Source: an uncultured Massilia sp. (GTDB taxonomy: Bacteria > Pseudomonadota > Gammaproteobacteria > Burkholderiales > Burkholderiaceae). From it: a stretch of 64,000 nucleotides of DNA. The DNA lies in assembly GCA_946481275.1 (NCBI GenBank), contig CAMLMV010000024.1:36321-100320 (forward strand), in the 5' to 3' direction. The notes under the pieces are model-generated. The model saw nothing but the letters and a program-made list of their open reading frames with translations, had not been told where the DNA came from and made no database searches. Positions 33,405 to 41,751 of the stretch are shown piece after piece (the first letter of the stretch is position 1; every line of letters starts with the position of its first letter). Both the position numbers and the translations under genes were made by a program.

Positions 33405-35393
33405 TCAGGTGACGGGTGCTTCCTGGGCCTGCTGCAAGGTGAATGTAAACACGGTGCCCCCGCCCGGATTGTCCGCGTGGGTGAGGGTACCGCCGTGGAA
33501 TTCGATGGCGGTGCGGCAGATCGACAGGCCCATGCCCATGCCCTCGGCCTTCGTCGAGAAGAACGGCGAGAACAGGCGCTCGGCCACTTCCGGCGGGATG
33601 CCGTGGCCGTTGTCGATCACGGACACGGCCACTTGCCCCTGTTCGCCCGTGTGCGCAGTGATGCGCAGCACGCGCCGCTCGGGGTCGATGGCCTGCATCG
33701 CCTCGATCGCATTGCGCGTGAGGTTCAGCAGCACCTGTTCGATCAGCACGCGGTCGGCGAGGACGGGCGGCAGGTCGGGTGGGACGTCCACCTGCAGCGC
33801 GACATAGCTCTGGCGCGCCTGCAGTTCGACCAGGGCGCGGATGCCGTCGACGACGTTCGGAATGGCAACCGTCTCGCGGCGCGGCTCGCGCTTTTTCACG
33901 AATTCGTGCACGCTGCGGATGATCTGGCCGGCCCGGCGCGCCTGCGTGTTCGCCTGTTCCAGCGCGCGCTTCAGCATGCCGGTGTCGAGCGGGGCCGCAT
34001 GGGTCTCGCGCGCGAGCACGTTCAGCGCGCCCGCCGTGTAGCTGGAGATGGCGGCCAGCGGCTGGTTCAGCTCGTGCGCCAGCATCGACGAGATTTCTCC
34101 CATCGTCGCCAGGCGCGCGCTCGTCTCCAGCTTTTCCTGCTGCTGGCGATTGAGTTCTTCCGCGCGCTTGCGGTCGGTGATGTCGAGGATGGAGCTCATC
34201 CAGCCCGTGTGGCGGCCGTGGGCGTCGACGAGGGGCGCTTCGAACACGAGCACGGGCACGCGCACGCCGTCCGAGCGCTGGAACACGGTCTCGAACTGCG
34301 GCGTGGCCTGGCCCGACAGCACCATGCGGAAGCGGCCTTCATACTCTGCCATCGCTTCCGGCGCCCAGTAGGGCATCGGCGGTTTCTTGCCCAGCAAGTC
34401 TTCCGCCGGATAACCGACCATGCGGCAGAACGCCGGGTTGACGTACGTGACGCGGCCCTCCAGGTCGCGCGCGCGCAGGCCCGTGAGCAGGGAGTCTTCC
34501 ATCGCGGTGCGGAAGGCCATCTGCTGGCGCAGCGCGTTTTCCGCCGCGATCGTGCGCGCGATGTGGCGCCACAGCGCGACGAGCGAGATCACGAGGCCCA
34601 GCGCCAGCACGATCACGGAACCGACCAGCAGGTTCGGCAGCAGTTTGGGCGCGGCCTTGACGCTGTCGGTGGCGAGCACGATCTGCGAGCCCGGCAGGTC
34701 GAGCGCGCGCTTGTGCGTGTAGACGCCGCGGCCGGGTCCGCCCGCCGCCCGCTGCGCCACCACGCGGTCGTCGCGGTCGAGCAGCGCCAGCGCGTTGTCC
34801 TGGGCGAACCACCACGGCACGTTCTCGTCCAGCAAGGTCTGCAGGTTGTACGTGGCGACGAGGCTGCCCATGTATTTGCCCGCGTGGTACAGCGGCAAAT
34901 GGAAATCGATCAGGCCGTGCACGAGGCCGGTGGCCCCGTACGGCTCGCTGTAGCGTCCCAGGCGCGTGCTGCGCGACATGGCGGCGGCGTCGCGCGACGA
35001 TTGCGTGAGGCCTTCGGGCGGCAATTCCATCCCGCGGCTCGCCTTGACCTGGCCCTGCGCGTCGTACCAGATAATGCGCTGGAGTTCGTGGCCATTCTTG
35101 AACATCTGCGCGAAACGGGCCTGCAGCGCGGCCGGCGCCGGCGTCTCGATGGCGAGGTCGTTGCCCAGCGCCGCCAGCGCCTCTTCGCTGCGCGCGAGTT
35201 CGAAGCGCAAGGTCTGCTCGACCCACAGCGTATCGGCGATCAATTGTTCCTGACGTTCGTTGCTTTCCATCTGGCGCGCCTGCCAGGGCAGCCACAGCAG
35301 GACGAGCAGGAACAGCAGCACCAGCAATACAGGCACGAGCCAGCGCCACGGACCTTGCTTGACGGGGCGGGGCAGGGTGAACGGAGTTTTCAT
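33405..35393 (-). CDS. DctS-like membrane sensor histidine kinase
   Basis: A 662-residue kinase. N-terminal membrane span WLVPVLLVLLFLLVLLWLPW, a large periplasmic sensor region (about 45-280) and a second span (NLLVGSVIVLALGLVISLVA), then a PAS domain (about 340-460) and a HisKA/HATPase core with His in SSMLAHELNQPLAAISSYTA, N-box NLTRNAIEAMQAI and G-boxes DNGHGIPPEVAE and GMGMGLSICRTAI. The HELNQPLA motif is typical of FixL/DctB/DctS kinases. The exact start is uncertain: ATG 35393 is chosen, 35408 (MKRYHMKTP) is equally possible; neither has a clear ribosome site. It is divergent from dctP and upstream of its response regulator. Confidence 0.9.
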   Translation of the reverse strand: MKTPFTLPRPVKQGPWRWLVPVLLVLLFLLVLLWLPWQARQMESNERQEQLIADTLWVEQTLRFELARSEEALAALGNDLAIETPAPAALQARFAQMFKNGHELQRIIWYDAQGQVKASRGMELPPEGLTQSSRDAAAMSRSTRLGRYSEPYGATGLVHGLIDFHLPLYHAGKYMGSLVATYNLQTLLDENVPWWFAQDNALALLDRDDRVVAQRAAGGPGRGVYTHKRALDLPGSQIVLATDSVKAAPKLLPNLLVGSVIVLALGLVISLVALWRHIARTIAAENALRQQMAFRTAMEDSLLTGLRARDLEGRVTYVNPAFCRMVGYPAEDLLGKKPPMPYWAPEAMAEYEGRFRMVLSGQATPQFETVFQRSDGVRVPVLVFEAPLVDAHGRHTGWMSSILDITDRKRAEELNRQQQEKLETSARLATMGEISSMLAHELNQPLAAISSYTAGALNVLARETHAAPLDTGMLKRALEQANTQARRAGQIIRSVHEFVKKREPRRETVAIPNVVDGIRALVELQARQSYVALQVDVPPDLPPVLADRVLIEQVLLNLTRNAIEAMQAIDPERRVLRITAHTGEQGQVAVSVIDNGHGIPPEVAERLFSPFFSTKAEGMGMGLSICRTAIEFHGGTLTHADNPGGGTVFTFTLQQAQEAPVT

Positions 35394-35516
35394 GTGGTAA
35401 CGTTTCATCTTTTGCCGGCTGTCGTACAGTCGTGGTTTTCCACGATAGCGGACGCACGGCGGAACCGGCACACTGGCGGTCGGTAACCGAATATACACCG
35501 CGGGAAGACGAAATTT

Positions 35517-36536
35517 ATGCGCATCAAAGCCTTGCTGGCCGCGCTTGCTGTCCTGACCGGCGCCGGCGCCCAGGCCCAGGCCCCGATCATCATCAAGTTC
35601 AGCCACGTCGTGTCTCCGGACGCGCCCAAGGGCCTGGCGGCCGAGCGGTTCCGCGTACTGGCGGAACAGCGGACACGCGGCCGGGTGAAGGTCGAAGTCT
35701 ATCCCAACAGCCAGCTCTACAAGGACAAGGAAGAGCTGGAAGCCCTGCAACTGGGCGCCGTGCAGATGCTGGCGCCGTCGCTCGCGAAGTTCGGGCCGCT
35801 CGGCGTGAAGGAATTCGAGGCGTTCGACCTGCCGTACATCTTCCCGACCAAGGCGGCGCTGTATGCCGTGACGGAAGGACCGATCGGCAAGAGCCTGCTA
35901 GAAAAGCTGGAAGCCAAGGGCATCACGGGACTGGCGTACTGGGACAACGGTTTTAAAGTGATGTCGGCCAACCGCCCGTTGCACAGCCCGGCGGATTTCC
36001 GCGGTCTGCGGATGCGCATCCAGGGTTCCAAGGTGCTCGACGTGCAGATGCGCGCGCTCGGCGCGATCCCGCAGGTGCTGGCGTTTTCCGAAGTCTATCC
36101 CGCGCTGCAGGCCCACATCGTGGACGGCACCGAAAACCCGCCGTCGAACATGTACACGCAAAAGATGCACGAGGTGCAGAAGTACGTGACGGTGTCGAAC
36201 CACGGCTACCTGGGCTATGCCGTCATCGTCAACAAGAAGTTCTGGGACGGCCTGCCGCGCGACATCCGCGCCGAGCTGGAGCAGGCGATGCGCGAAGCGA
36301 CGGCGTTCGAGAAGACCATTGCCCAGCGCGACAACGACGCCGCGCTGGAAGCGATCCGCAAGACCGGCAAGACGAAGATCTATACCTTGACCCCGCAGGA
36401 GCAGGCCGACTGGCGCCGCGCCATGTTGCCTGTGCAGAAGCAGGTGGAGGGACGGATCGGCAAGGATCTCATCGACGCCATCAACCGTACGACGTCGCGC
36501 GCCACGGCGCCCGTCACGACGGCCCAGGCGCGGTGA
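35517..36536 (+). CDS. dctP: TRAP transporter substrate-binding protein (DctP-like), without adjacent permease
   Basis: A 339-residue periplasmic receptor of the DctP/TRAP family. Signal peptide MRIKALLAALAVLTGAGAQA; mature start IIIKFSHVVSPDAPKG. The typical LPYIFPTKAALYAVTEGPIG, FRGLRMRIQGSKVLD and AFSEVYPALQAHIVDGTENP are present, including the binding-site Arg of RMRIQ. TRAP systems need the membrane proteins DctQ and DctM, but the next genes are unrelated and no permease lies in the window. It is divergent from the sensor kinase, so it may serve a distant permease or act as a sensory co-receptor for the kinase. C4-dicarboxylates are the likely ligands by family, not by evidence. Confidence 0.92.
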   Translation: MRIKALLAALAVLTGAGAQAQAPIIIKFSHVVSPDAPKGLAAERFRVLAEQRTRGRVKVEVYPNSQLYKDKEELEALQLGAVQMLAPSLAKFGPLGVKEFEAFDLPYIFPTKAALYAVTEGPIGKSLLEKLEAKGITGLAYWDNGFKVMSANRPLHSPADFRGLRMRIQGSKVLDVQMRALGAIPQVLAFSEVYPALQAHIVDGTENPPSNMYTQKMHEVQKYVTVSNHGYLGYAVIVNKKFWDGLPRDIRAELEQAMREATAFEKTIAQRDNDAALEAIRKTGKTKIYTLTPQEQADWRRAMLPVQKQVEGRIGKDLIDAINRTTSRATAPVTTAQAR

Positions 36537-36696
36537 GAATCTCCCCCATTCGGTGCGGGTAAATTGTATTAGTTGCCTGTAATCAATGAAACACCGGCAC
36601 TAGCATTTTTATGACATGTCATGGGGGCTTATGACCGAAATATATTTCGTGAATGTATATAAAAAACTACGCTTTTCTTATGCGATTGCGTTATGA
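36537..36696. promoter_or_regulatory. Palindrome-bearing upstream part of a gene-free region
   Basis: AT-rich stretch after dctP. It contains two perfect palindromes, ATGACATGTCAT (36611-36622) and CGAAATATATTTCG (36636-36649), and a TATGAT -10-like hexamer at about 36691-36696 with no good -35. Such spaced palindromes are typical operator sites. They most plausibly control the candidate RNA immediately downstream; the binding factors are unknown. No protein-coding frame with a ribosome site is present. Confidence 0.5.
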
Positions 36697-36710
36697 TGGG
36701 GCACCTTTTG

Positions 36711-36725
36711 GCACCAACCTGGTGC
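36711..36725. promoter_or_regulatory. NtrC-like palindrome
   Basis: GCACCAACCTGGTGC fits the NtrC enhancer pattern GCAC-N7-GTGC with 6-bp perfect arms. No sigma-54 promoter with correct GG-N10-GC spacing was found near it, so it may equally be the first hairpin of the candidate RNA that starts at about 36697. Confidence 0.35.
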
Positions 36726-36868
36726 GATAAAGCGACCGAATACGATTTGGGAGAGGGAAAAGAAAGCGGTAAACACAAACTTTACCGTAAAACAGTTAGG
36801 AGGAGACACACGTTTTACATGATGCAGCCGGCAATGACCAGGCAGCCGAAAACGTGACCATATTAGAA

Positions 36869-36894
36869 ACGCACCCACGGGTGCGTTTTTTTTT
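36869..36894 (+). terminator. Intrinsic terminator of the candidate small RNA
   Basis: Perfect 8-bp stem ACGCACCC-AC-GGGTGCGT followed by a run of T residues, 53 bp before the ogt start. As dctP stops 330 bp upstream, the terminator implies a separate transcript in the gap. Confidence 0.9.
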
Positions 36895-36946
36895 GCCCGT
36901 GGCGGACGCTCTTGCGAACCCGCCCTCCGGGTCTTACACTGCGTCG

Positions 36947-37477
36947 ATGAGCACACAACAAGGCAGCGAGATTTTCAGCGCCATCATCGCGGCGCCGTTT
37001 GGAGCGATGGGCATCCGTACCGAAGACGGGCGGTTGCGCGAACTGGTCTACCTGCCGTCGCATTACCAGGAAAAGCCGGCGCAGGATGCCGTCGCCGAAC
37101 AGGCCGCCGTCCAGGTGGCGCGCTATTTCGCGGACCCCGATTTCCGCTTCGACCTGCCGCTGAAGGAAGCCGGCAGCGCATTCCAGCGGCGCGTGTGGGA
37201 CACCATCTGCGCGATTCCGCGCGGCAGCGTCCGTACGTACGGCCAGATCGCCAAGCAGCTGGAATCGGCCCCGCGCGCCGTCGGCCAAGCGTGCGGCGCG
37301 AACTGGTTCCCGCTCGTGATCCCGTGCCACCGGGTGACGGCGTCCGGCGGCCTGGGCGGTTTTTCCAGCAGCGACGACGAACACGGATTCCAGCTCGGGA
37401 TCAAGCGCTGGCTGCTGCGCCACGAAGGCGCGCTGGCGCTCGAGATGCCATGGCAGCAACAGTCAATCTTCCCCTGA
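36947..37477 (+). CDS. ogt: Methylated-DNA--[protein]-cysteine S-methyltransferase (Ogt)
   Basis: Suicide repair protein taking alkyl groups from O6-alkylguanine and O4-alkylthymine. The 176-residue protein starts at 36947 (MSTQQGSEIF) and has the expected length. The C-terminal active domain carries AFQRRVWDTICAIPRGSVRT, YGQIAKQLESAPRAVGQAC and the acceptor motif PCHRV (in LVIPCHRVTASGGLGGFSS). The N-terminal Ada-like zinc domain is absent, so it is Ogt-type. Its 3' end overlaps the start of xerD by 28 bp, indicating a small ogt-xerD operon, an arrangement I know from other betaproteobacteria. Confidence 0.96.
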   Translation: MSTQQGSEIFSAIIAAPFGAMGIRTEDGRLRELVYLPSHYQEKPAQDAVAEQAAVQVARYFADPDFRFDLPLKEAGSAFQRRVWDTICAIPRGSVRTYGQIAKQLESAPRAVGQACGANWFPLVIPCHRVTASGGLGGFSSSDDEHGFQLGIKRWLLRHEGALALEMPWQQQSIFP

Positions 37478-38355
37478 TCGACGCGTTCTGCGACACGCTC
37501 TGGCTCGAGCACGGACTGGCGAAGAATTCCCTCGACGCCTACCGGCGCGACCTGCGCCTGTTCGCGCGCTGGCTCGACGTCAAGCGGCCGGAGCGGCGCG
37601 ACCTGTACGCCGTCGAACCGCAGGACATCGCCGCCTATTTCGCCGAGCGCCACGAAGACACGAAGCCCAGCTCGGCCAACCGCCGGCTGTCCGTGCTGAA
37701 GCGTTTTTATCAGCTGGCCCTGCGCGACCGCCGCATCGATGCCGACCCGTGCCTGAAGATGGCGTCCGCGAAGCAGCCGCAGCGCTTCGTCCATACGCTC
37801 ACCGAGGCGCAGGTCGACGCGCTGCTGGCCGCGCCGGACGTCTCGACGCCGCTCGGCCTGCGCGAGCGCACGATGCTGGAACTGATGTATGCCAGCGGCC
37901 TGCGCGTGTCGGAACTCGTCGCGCTGAAGATGGTCGAGCTGAGCCTGAACGATGGCGTGCTGCGCATTACCGGTAAAGGCAGCAAGACGCGTCTCGTGCC
38001 GTTCGGCGAGCAGGCGCGGCACTGGCTGGAGCGCTACCTGAAAGAGGCGCGCGGCATCATCCTCGACGGCCAGGTCGACGACGCGCTGTTCGTGACGGCC
38101 CGCGGCGGCCCGATGACGCGCCAGATGTTCTGGGTCGTCATCAAGAAGCATGCGGCGAAGGCCGGCATCACGGCGCCGCTGTCGCCCCACACCTTGCGCC
38201 ACGCGTTCGCCACGCATCTGCTGAACCACGGCGCCGACCTCCGCGTGGTGCAGTTACTGTTGGGCCATTCCGACATTTCCACGACCCAGATCTACACCCA
38301 CGTCGCGCGCGAGCGGCTGAAGCACCTCCACGCCCGGCACCACCCGCGTGGTTAA
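37450..38355 (+). CDS. xerD: Site-specific tyrosine recombinase XerD
   Basis: Cytoplasmic recombinase that, with XerC and FtsK, resolves chromosome dimers at dif. The 301-residue protein has the N-terminal SAM-like core-binding domain (about 1-105) and catalytic domain with the full tyrosine-recombinase set: Arg152 (ASGLRVSEL), Lys around 176-179 (GKGSK), His247 and Arg250 (HTLRHAFATH), His273 (LLGHSDISTTQ) and nucleophile Tyr282. Full length and the TGKGSKTRLVPFG segment identify XerD rather than a phage integrase. Start ATG 37450 is inside the ogt 3' end. No dif site is recognised here. Confidence 0.96.
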   Translation: MAATVNLPLIDAFCDTLWLEHGLAKNSLDAYRRDLRLFARWLDVKRPERRDLYAVEPQDIAAYFAERHEDTKPSSANRRLSVLKRFYQLALRDRRIDADPCLKMASAKQPQRFVHTLTEAQVDALLAAPDVSTPLGLRERTMLELMYASGLRVSELVALKMVELSLNDGVLRITGKGSKTRLVPFGEQARHWLERYLKEARGIILDGQVDDALFVTARGGPMTRQMFWVVIKKHAAKAGITAPLSPHTLRHAFATHLLNHGADLRVVQLLLGHSDISTTQIYTHVARERLKHLHARHHPRG

Positions 38356-38376
38356 TTCTCAAGACGGGGTGGGATG

Positions 38377-38397
38377 ACTGGTCCATAATGGACCGGT
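38377..38397. promoter_or_regulatory. 21-bp near-perfect palindrome upstream of the 57-residue gene
   Basis: ACTGGTCCAT-A-ATGGACCGGT, arms of 10 bp with one mismatch, centred on a CATAAT -10-like hexamer 32 bp before the start codon at 38429. It looks like an operator overlapping a promoter; as RNA it could also form a hairpin at the end of xerD. Confidence 0.5.
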
Positions 38398-38428
38398 ACG
38401 ACCTTTCCAACGATAGCAAGAGGTGAGC

Positions 38429-38602
38429 ATGGCCAAGACGAATTTCCAGTACGAAAAACGCCAGCGGGAGTTGGAGAAGAAGCGCAAGGCGGACGAAAAG
38501 GCGCGCAAGAAGCAGGAAGCCAAACAGCACAAGGGGGAGGACGCACCGGCGCTGGATGAGGATTCCGGGGAGGCGGCGCAGCAGGAGCACGATCCTGCCT
38601 GA
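38429..38602 (+). CDS. 57-residue highly charged conserved small protein
   Basis: ATG at 38429, TGA at 38600-38602, with AGAGGT as ribosome site. The product starts MAKTNFQYEKRQRELEKKRK and continues as a Lys/Glu/Arg-rich helix (ADEKARKKQEAKQ), then an acidic tail (GEDAPALDEDSGEAA). A likely single amphipathic helix with disordered tail, no signal or membrane part. Small proteins of this pattern recur near xerD/ogt in Burkholderiales as I recall, with no function known. It is flanked by a 21-bp palindrome upstream and a 12-bp perfect hairpin downstream. Confidence 0.75.
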   Translation: MAKTNFQYEKRQRELEKKRKADEKARKKQEAKQHKGEDAPALDEDSGEAAQQEHDPA

Positions 38603-38610
38603 CCCGAAAC

Positions 38611-38637
38611 GTCGTTCCCGGCAAGGCCGGGAACGAC
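38611..38637. terminator. Strong hairpin between convergent genes
   Basis: GTCGTTCCCGGC-AAG-GCCGGGAACGAC, a perfect 12-bp stem between the 57-residue gene and the RND pump gene. No T-run on either side, so probably a bidirectional structured 3' end. Confidence 0.55.
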
Positions 38638-38643
38638 AGTGCG

Positions 38644-41600
38644 TCATGCGGTTTGTTCCGTGGCCGTATCCTCGTCGTGCCCCTTCCTGAACCACGCCGC
38701 CACCCGCTTGCCGAGGCTGTCGAGATAGGTGTACGCCACCGGCACGACCACCAGCGTGAGCAGGGTCGACGTAATCACGCCGCCGATCACGGCGCGTCCC
38801 ATCGGCGCCTGCGTTTCTCCGCCTTCGCCCATGCCGATCGCCATCGGCAGCATGCCGAAGATCATCGCGAGCGTCGTCATCAGGATCGGACGCAGGCGCA
38901 CCTGGCCCGCTTCCATCAGCGCGTCGAACTGTGACCGGCCTTCGCGCTGGCCGTGGTTGGCGAAGTCCACCAGCAGGATCGCGTTCTTCGTCACGAGACC
39001 CATCAGCATCACGACGCCGATGATGGAAAAGATGTTCAGCGTCGTCTTCGTGATCAGCAGGGCGATCAGCACGCCGATCAGCGACAGCGGCAGCGACACC
39101 ATGATCGCGATCGGCTGCAGGAAGCTGCCGAACTGCGACGCCAGCACGAGGTAGATGAAGATCACGGCGATGCCCAGGGCGACGCCGAAGCCGGCCATCG
39201 TCTCGTCCATCTGCTGGGCGTCGCCGCCGACGTCGAAGCGCACGCCGTCCGGCAGCTGCATGGCTTTCATTTCCTTGTTCACGTCGCCCATCACGTCGCC
39301 CAGCGGACGGCCTTCGAGGCCGGCGAACACCGCCACGCGGCGCTGCAGGGCCTGGCGCTTGAGCATCTGCGGGCTCGTGGACGGGATGAATTGCACGACC
39401 TGGCGCAGCGGGACCATGACCGGATTGCCCATCGCATCCCGCTTGCTCGACGCCACCGACAGGTCGGCCAGGTCGGCCACCTTTTCGCGGCCCGACTTCG
39501 GCAGCTGCACGTTGACTTCGTAGTTCTGGCCGTCCGGCGCGAGCCAGCGGTTGGTCTGGTCGCCGGCGACGAACGGACGCAGCGCCGTGCCGATCTGCTG
39601 CACGGTCAGGCCCAGGTCGGACGCGAGCTCGTGGTTGATCTTGACGATGGTGGCCGGGTTCGCGCCTTCCTGGCTGTACTCGATGTCGGCGATGCCGCGG
39701 ATCTTGCGCATCTTGTCCATCAAGGTGTGGGCCACGGCGTCCAGCTTCGCTTCATCATTGCCCAGGATGGCGATGTAGATCGGACGCTGGCCCACCGTCA
39801 TCGAAATGCCGGCGATTTTCTCCAGGCGGTCGCGGATGACCTTTTCCATTTCCTGCTGCGAGCGGCGGTGCGTCTTGTGCACGTCCGTCAGCTTCAGGTG
39901 CACTTCCGAGTAGTTGCGGCCCTCCCACGAGCCGACGATGGTCGAGACGCTTTCGATTTCCTTGAACTCGGCCAGCGCCGCCTCGGCCTGGCGCAGTTTC
40001 GCATCCGAGTATTCGAGGCTGGAACCGATCGGCGTCTTCAGGCGCATGTGGATATACCCGTCGTCGACCTGCGGCACGAATTCGCCGCCGATCATCGGCA
40101 CGAGCGTCAGGCTGCCCGCGAACAGCACGACGGCCAGCAGCAGGGTCGACTTGCGCCAGGCCAGCGCCAGCGCCAGCACCTTCGCGTACACGTCGTGCAG
40201 CCACTCGATGCCGTGCTCGATGCGCGCCATCAGGCGGCCCAGCCACGGCACGTACTTGAAGCGGTCCTTGACCGGATCGGGCCACACGGACGACAGCATC
40301 GGGTCGAGCGTGAAGCTGACGAACAGCGACACCAGCACGGCCACGGCGACGGTGATCCCGAACTGCAGGAAGAAGCGGCCGATGATGCCCTTCATGAACG
40401 CGATCGGCACGAATACGGCGACGATGGCGAACGTCGTCGCCATCACGGCGACCCCGATCTCGTTGGTGCCGTCTTCCGCGGCGCGCACGTGGTTCTTGCC
40501 CATGCCGAGGTGGCGCACGATGTTTTCGCGCACGACGATGGCGTCGTCGATCAGGAGGCCGATGCACAGCGACAGCGCCATCAGCGTGAGGAAGTTCAGC
40601 GTGAAGCCGAAGTACTTCATCGCGATGAAGCTGGCCAGCACGGAGATCGGCAGCGTCAGGCCCGTGATGATGGTGCTGCGCCACGAGTGCAGGAAGAAGA
40701 ACACGATCACCATGGTCAGCATCGCGCCTTCGAGGATGGTGTGCTTCACGTTGTCGAGCTGGCCCTGCACGTTCTTCGCCTTGTCGTCCAGGATGCGGAA
40801 CTGGACGTCCTTCGGCAGCGTCGTCTTCATCGCCTCGATGGCGGCCTTGACGCCGGTGCCCACCTGCACGGTGTTGGCGTCCTGGATCTTCGCGATCTCC
40901 AGCGTGATGGAACGCTCGCCGTTCACGCGCGAGATCGACTGTTCCTCGGCGGCGCCGTCGGAGATGTCGGCCACCTGGCTCAGGTAGACCGGGCCACCCG
41001 TGCGGTTGGCGACGACGATGTGCCTGAAGTCGGCCGCCTCCTTCATCTTGCCTTCGATGCGCACGAGGTTCTCGCGCGCGCCGCGGCTGATGCGGCCGGC
41101 CGGCAGGTTGGCGTTGGTCGTCGTGATCGCGTTCATCACCTCGTCGATGCCGACGTTCAGGCTCTTCAGCTGGTCGGGGCGGATGTCGATCAGCACCTGG
41201 CGGTCCTGCTTGCCGTTGACGCGGATCTGGCCCACGCCGGCCACGGCCTGCAGGCGCTTGACGATCACCTGGTCGGTCAGCATGGTCAGGTCGCGCAGGC
41301 TGCGCTCCTTCGACGTCAGCGCCAGCAGGACCACGGGCTGCGTGTTCTCGCCTTCCTCGCGGAACACGATCGGTTCCTTCACCTCGCGCGGGAAGCCGCC
41401 GCGCACGGTGCTGATGCGGTCGCGCAGGTCCTGCACGGCGCGGTCCATGTCGACCGTCAGCTGGAATTCGATGCCGACGCCCGAGCGGCCTTCCCACGAC
41501 GTGCTGCGGATCGTCTTGATGCCGCCGACGGTGTTCGCCGCTTCCTCGAGCGGGCGCGTGACGTCGTTCTCGACCTGTTCAGGCGAGGCGCCGGGATACG

Positions 41601-41748
41601 CGGTCTCGATGAACACGGCCGGGATCTCGACGTTCGGCATGCTCTCGACGCCGAGGCCGCGGTACGCGAACAGGCCGAGCACCATCAGGCCCACCATCAC
41701 CATCGTGGCGAAGACGGGGTATTTGATACTGGTACGGGTGATCCACAT
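38644..41748 (-). CDS. RND-family multidrug efflux permease (HAE1/AcrB-like)
   Basis: A 1034-residue inner-membrane proton/drug antiporter. First span YPVFATMVMVGLMVLGLFAY, then the periplasmic head beginning NVEIPAVFIETAYPGASPEQ, a duplicated architecture with two 6-span halves, the loop DDAIVVRENIVRHL in TM4 with the proton-relay Asp pair, and the second half with MGLVTKNAILLVDFANHGQR. The family signature GASPEQVENDVTRPLEEAAN is clear. It lies immediately downstream of an adaptor gene (3 bp gap). No outer-membrane factor is adjacent, so it probably uses a shared TolC-like channel. Substrate unknown. No regulator gene in the vicinity. Confidence 0.95.
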   Translation of the reverse strand: MWITRTSIKYPVFATMVMVGLMVLGLFAYRGLGVESMPNVEIPAVFIETAYPGASPEQVENDVTRPLEEAANTVGGIKTIRSTSWEGRSGVGIEFQLTVDMDRAVQDLRDRISTVRGGFPREVKEPIVFREEGENTQPVVLLALTSKERSLRDLTMLTDQVIVKRLQAVAGVGQIRVNGKQDRQVLIDIRPDQLKSLNVGIDEVMNAITTTNANLPAGRISRGARENLVRIEGKMKEAADFRHIVVANRTGGPVYLSQVADISDGAAEEQSISRVNGERSITLEIAKIQDANTVQVGTGVKAAIEAMKTTLPKDVQFRILDDKAKNVQGQLDNVKHTILEGAMLTMVIVFFFLHSWRSTIITGLTLPISVLASFIAMKYFGFTLNFLTLMALSLCIGLLIDDAIVVRENIVRHLGMGKNHVRAAEDGTNEIGVAVMATTFAIVAVFVPIAFMKGIIGRFFLQFGITVAVAVLVSLFVSFTLDPMLSSVWPDPVKDRFKYVPWLGRLMARIEHGIEWLHDVYAKVLALALAWRKSTLLLAVVLFAGSLTLVPMIGGEFVPQVDDGYIHMRLKTPIGSSLEYSDAKLRQAEAALAEFKEIESVSTIVGSWEGRNYSEVHLKLTDVHKTHRRSQQEMEKVIRDRLEKIAGISMTVGQRPIYIAILGNDEAKLDAVAHTLMDKMRKIRGIADIEYSQEGANPATIVKINHELASDLGLTVQQIGTALRPFVAGDQTNRWLAPDGQNYEVNVQLPKSGREKVADLADLSVASSKRDAMGNPVMVPLRQVVQFIPSTSPQMLKRQALQRRVAVFAGLEGRPLGDVMGDVNKEMKAMQLPDGVRFDVGGDAQQMDETMAGFGVALGIAVIFIYLVLASQFGSFLQPIAIMVSLPLSLIGVLIALLITKTTLNIFSIIGVVMLMGLVTKNAILLVDFANHGQREGRSQFDALMEAGQVRLRPILMTTLAMIFGMLPMAIGMGEGGETQAPMGRAVIGGVITSTLLTLVVVPVAYTYLDSLGKRVAAWFRKGHDEDTATEQTA

Positions 41749-41751
41749 GGC

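Larger units (their letters stand above)
36697..36894 (+). ncRNA. Candidate structured small RNA ending in an intrinsic terminator
   Basis: About 198 nt without a convincing gene but with successive stems: GCACCA-ACC-TGGTGC (36711-36725), CGGTAAA-cacaaac-TTTACCG (36767-36787), CGTTTT paired with AAAACG (36811-36816 / 36849-36854), and the final terminator hairpin. Between them are purine-rich single-stranded parts, GGGAGAGGGA and AGGAGGAG, possible CsrA-type or ribosome-binding sites. A 12-codon frame (36819-36857, MMQPAMTRQPKT) follows the AGGAGGAG at a long spacing, so a leader-peptide mRNA is the main alternative. No known RNA family was recognised. Confidence 0.45.

Noticed and set aside
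36705..36725. Sigma-54 promoter reading of TGGCACCAACCTGGTGC
   Set aside because: The GG to GC distance is 12 bp rather than 10, so it does not fit the -24/-12 spacing.
36678..36956. 92-codon minus-strand frame across the candidate small RNA
   Set aside because: It runs through the intrinsic terminator and hairpins, and lacks a ribosome site and coding character.
37450..38355. Tyrosine recombinase as sign of a mobile element
   Set aside because: Length, motifs and ogt linkage identify housekeeping XerD.
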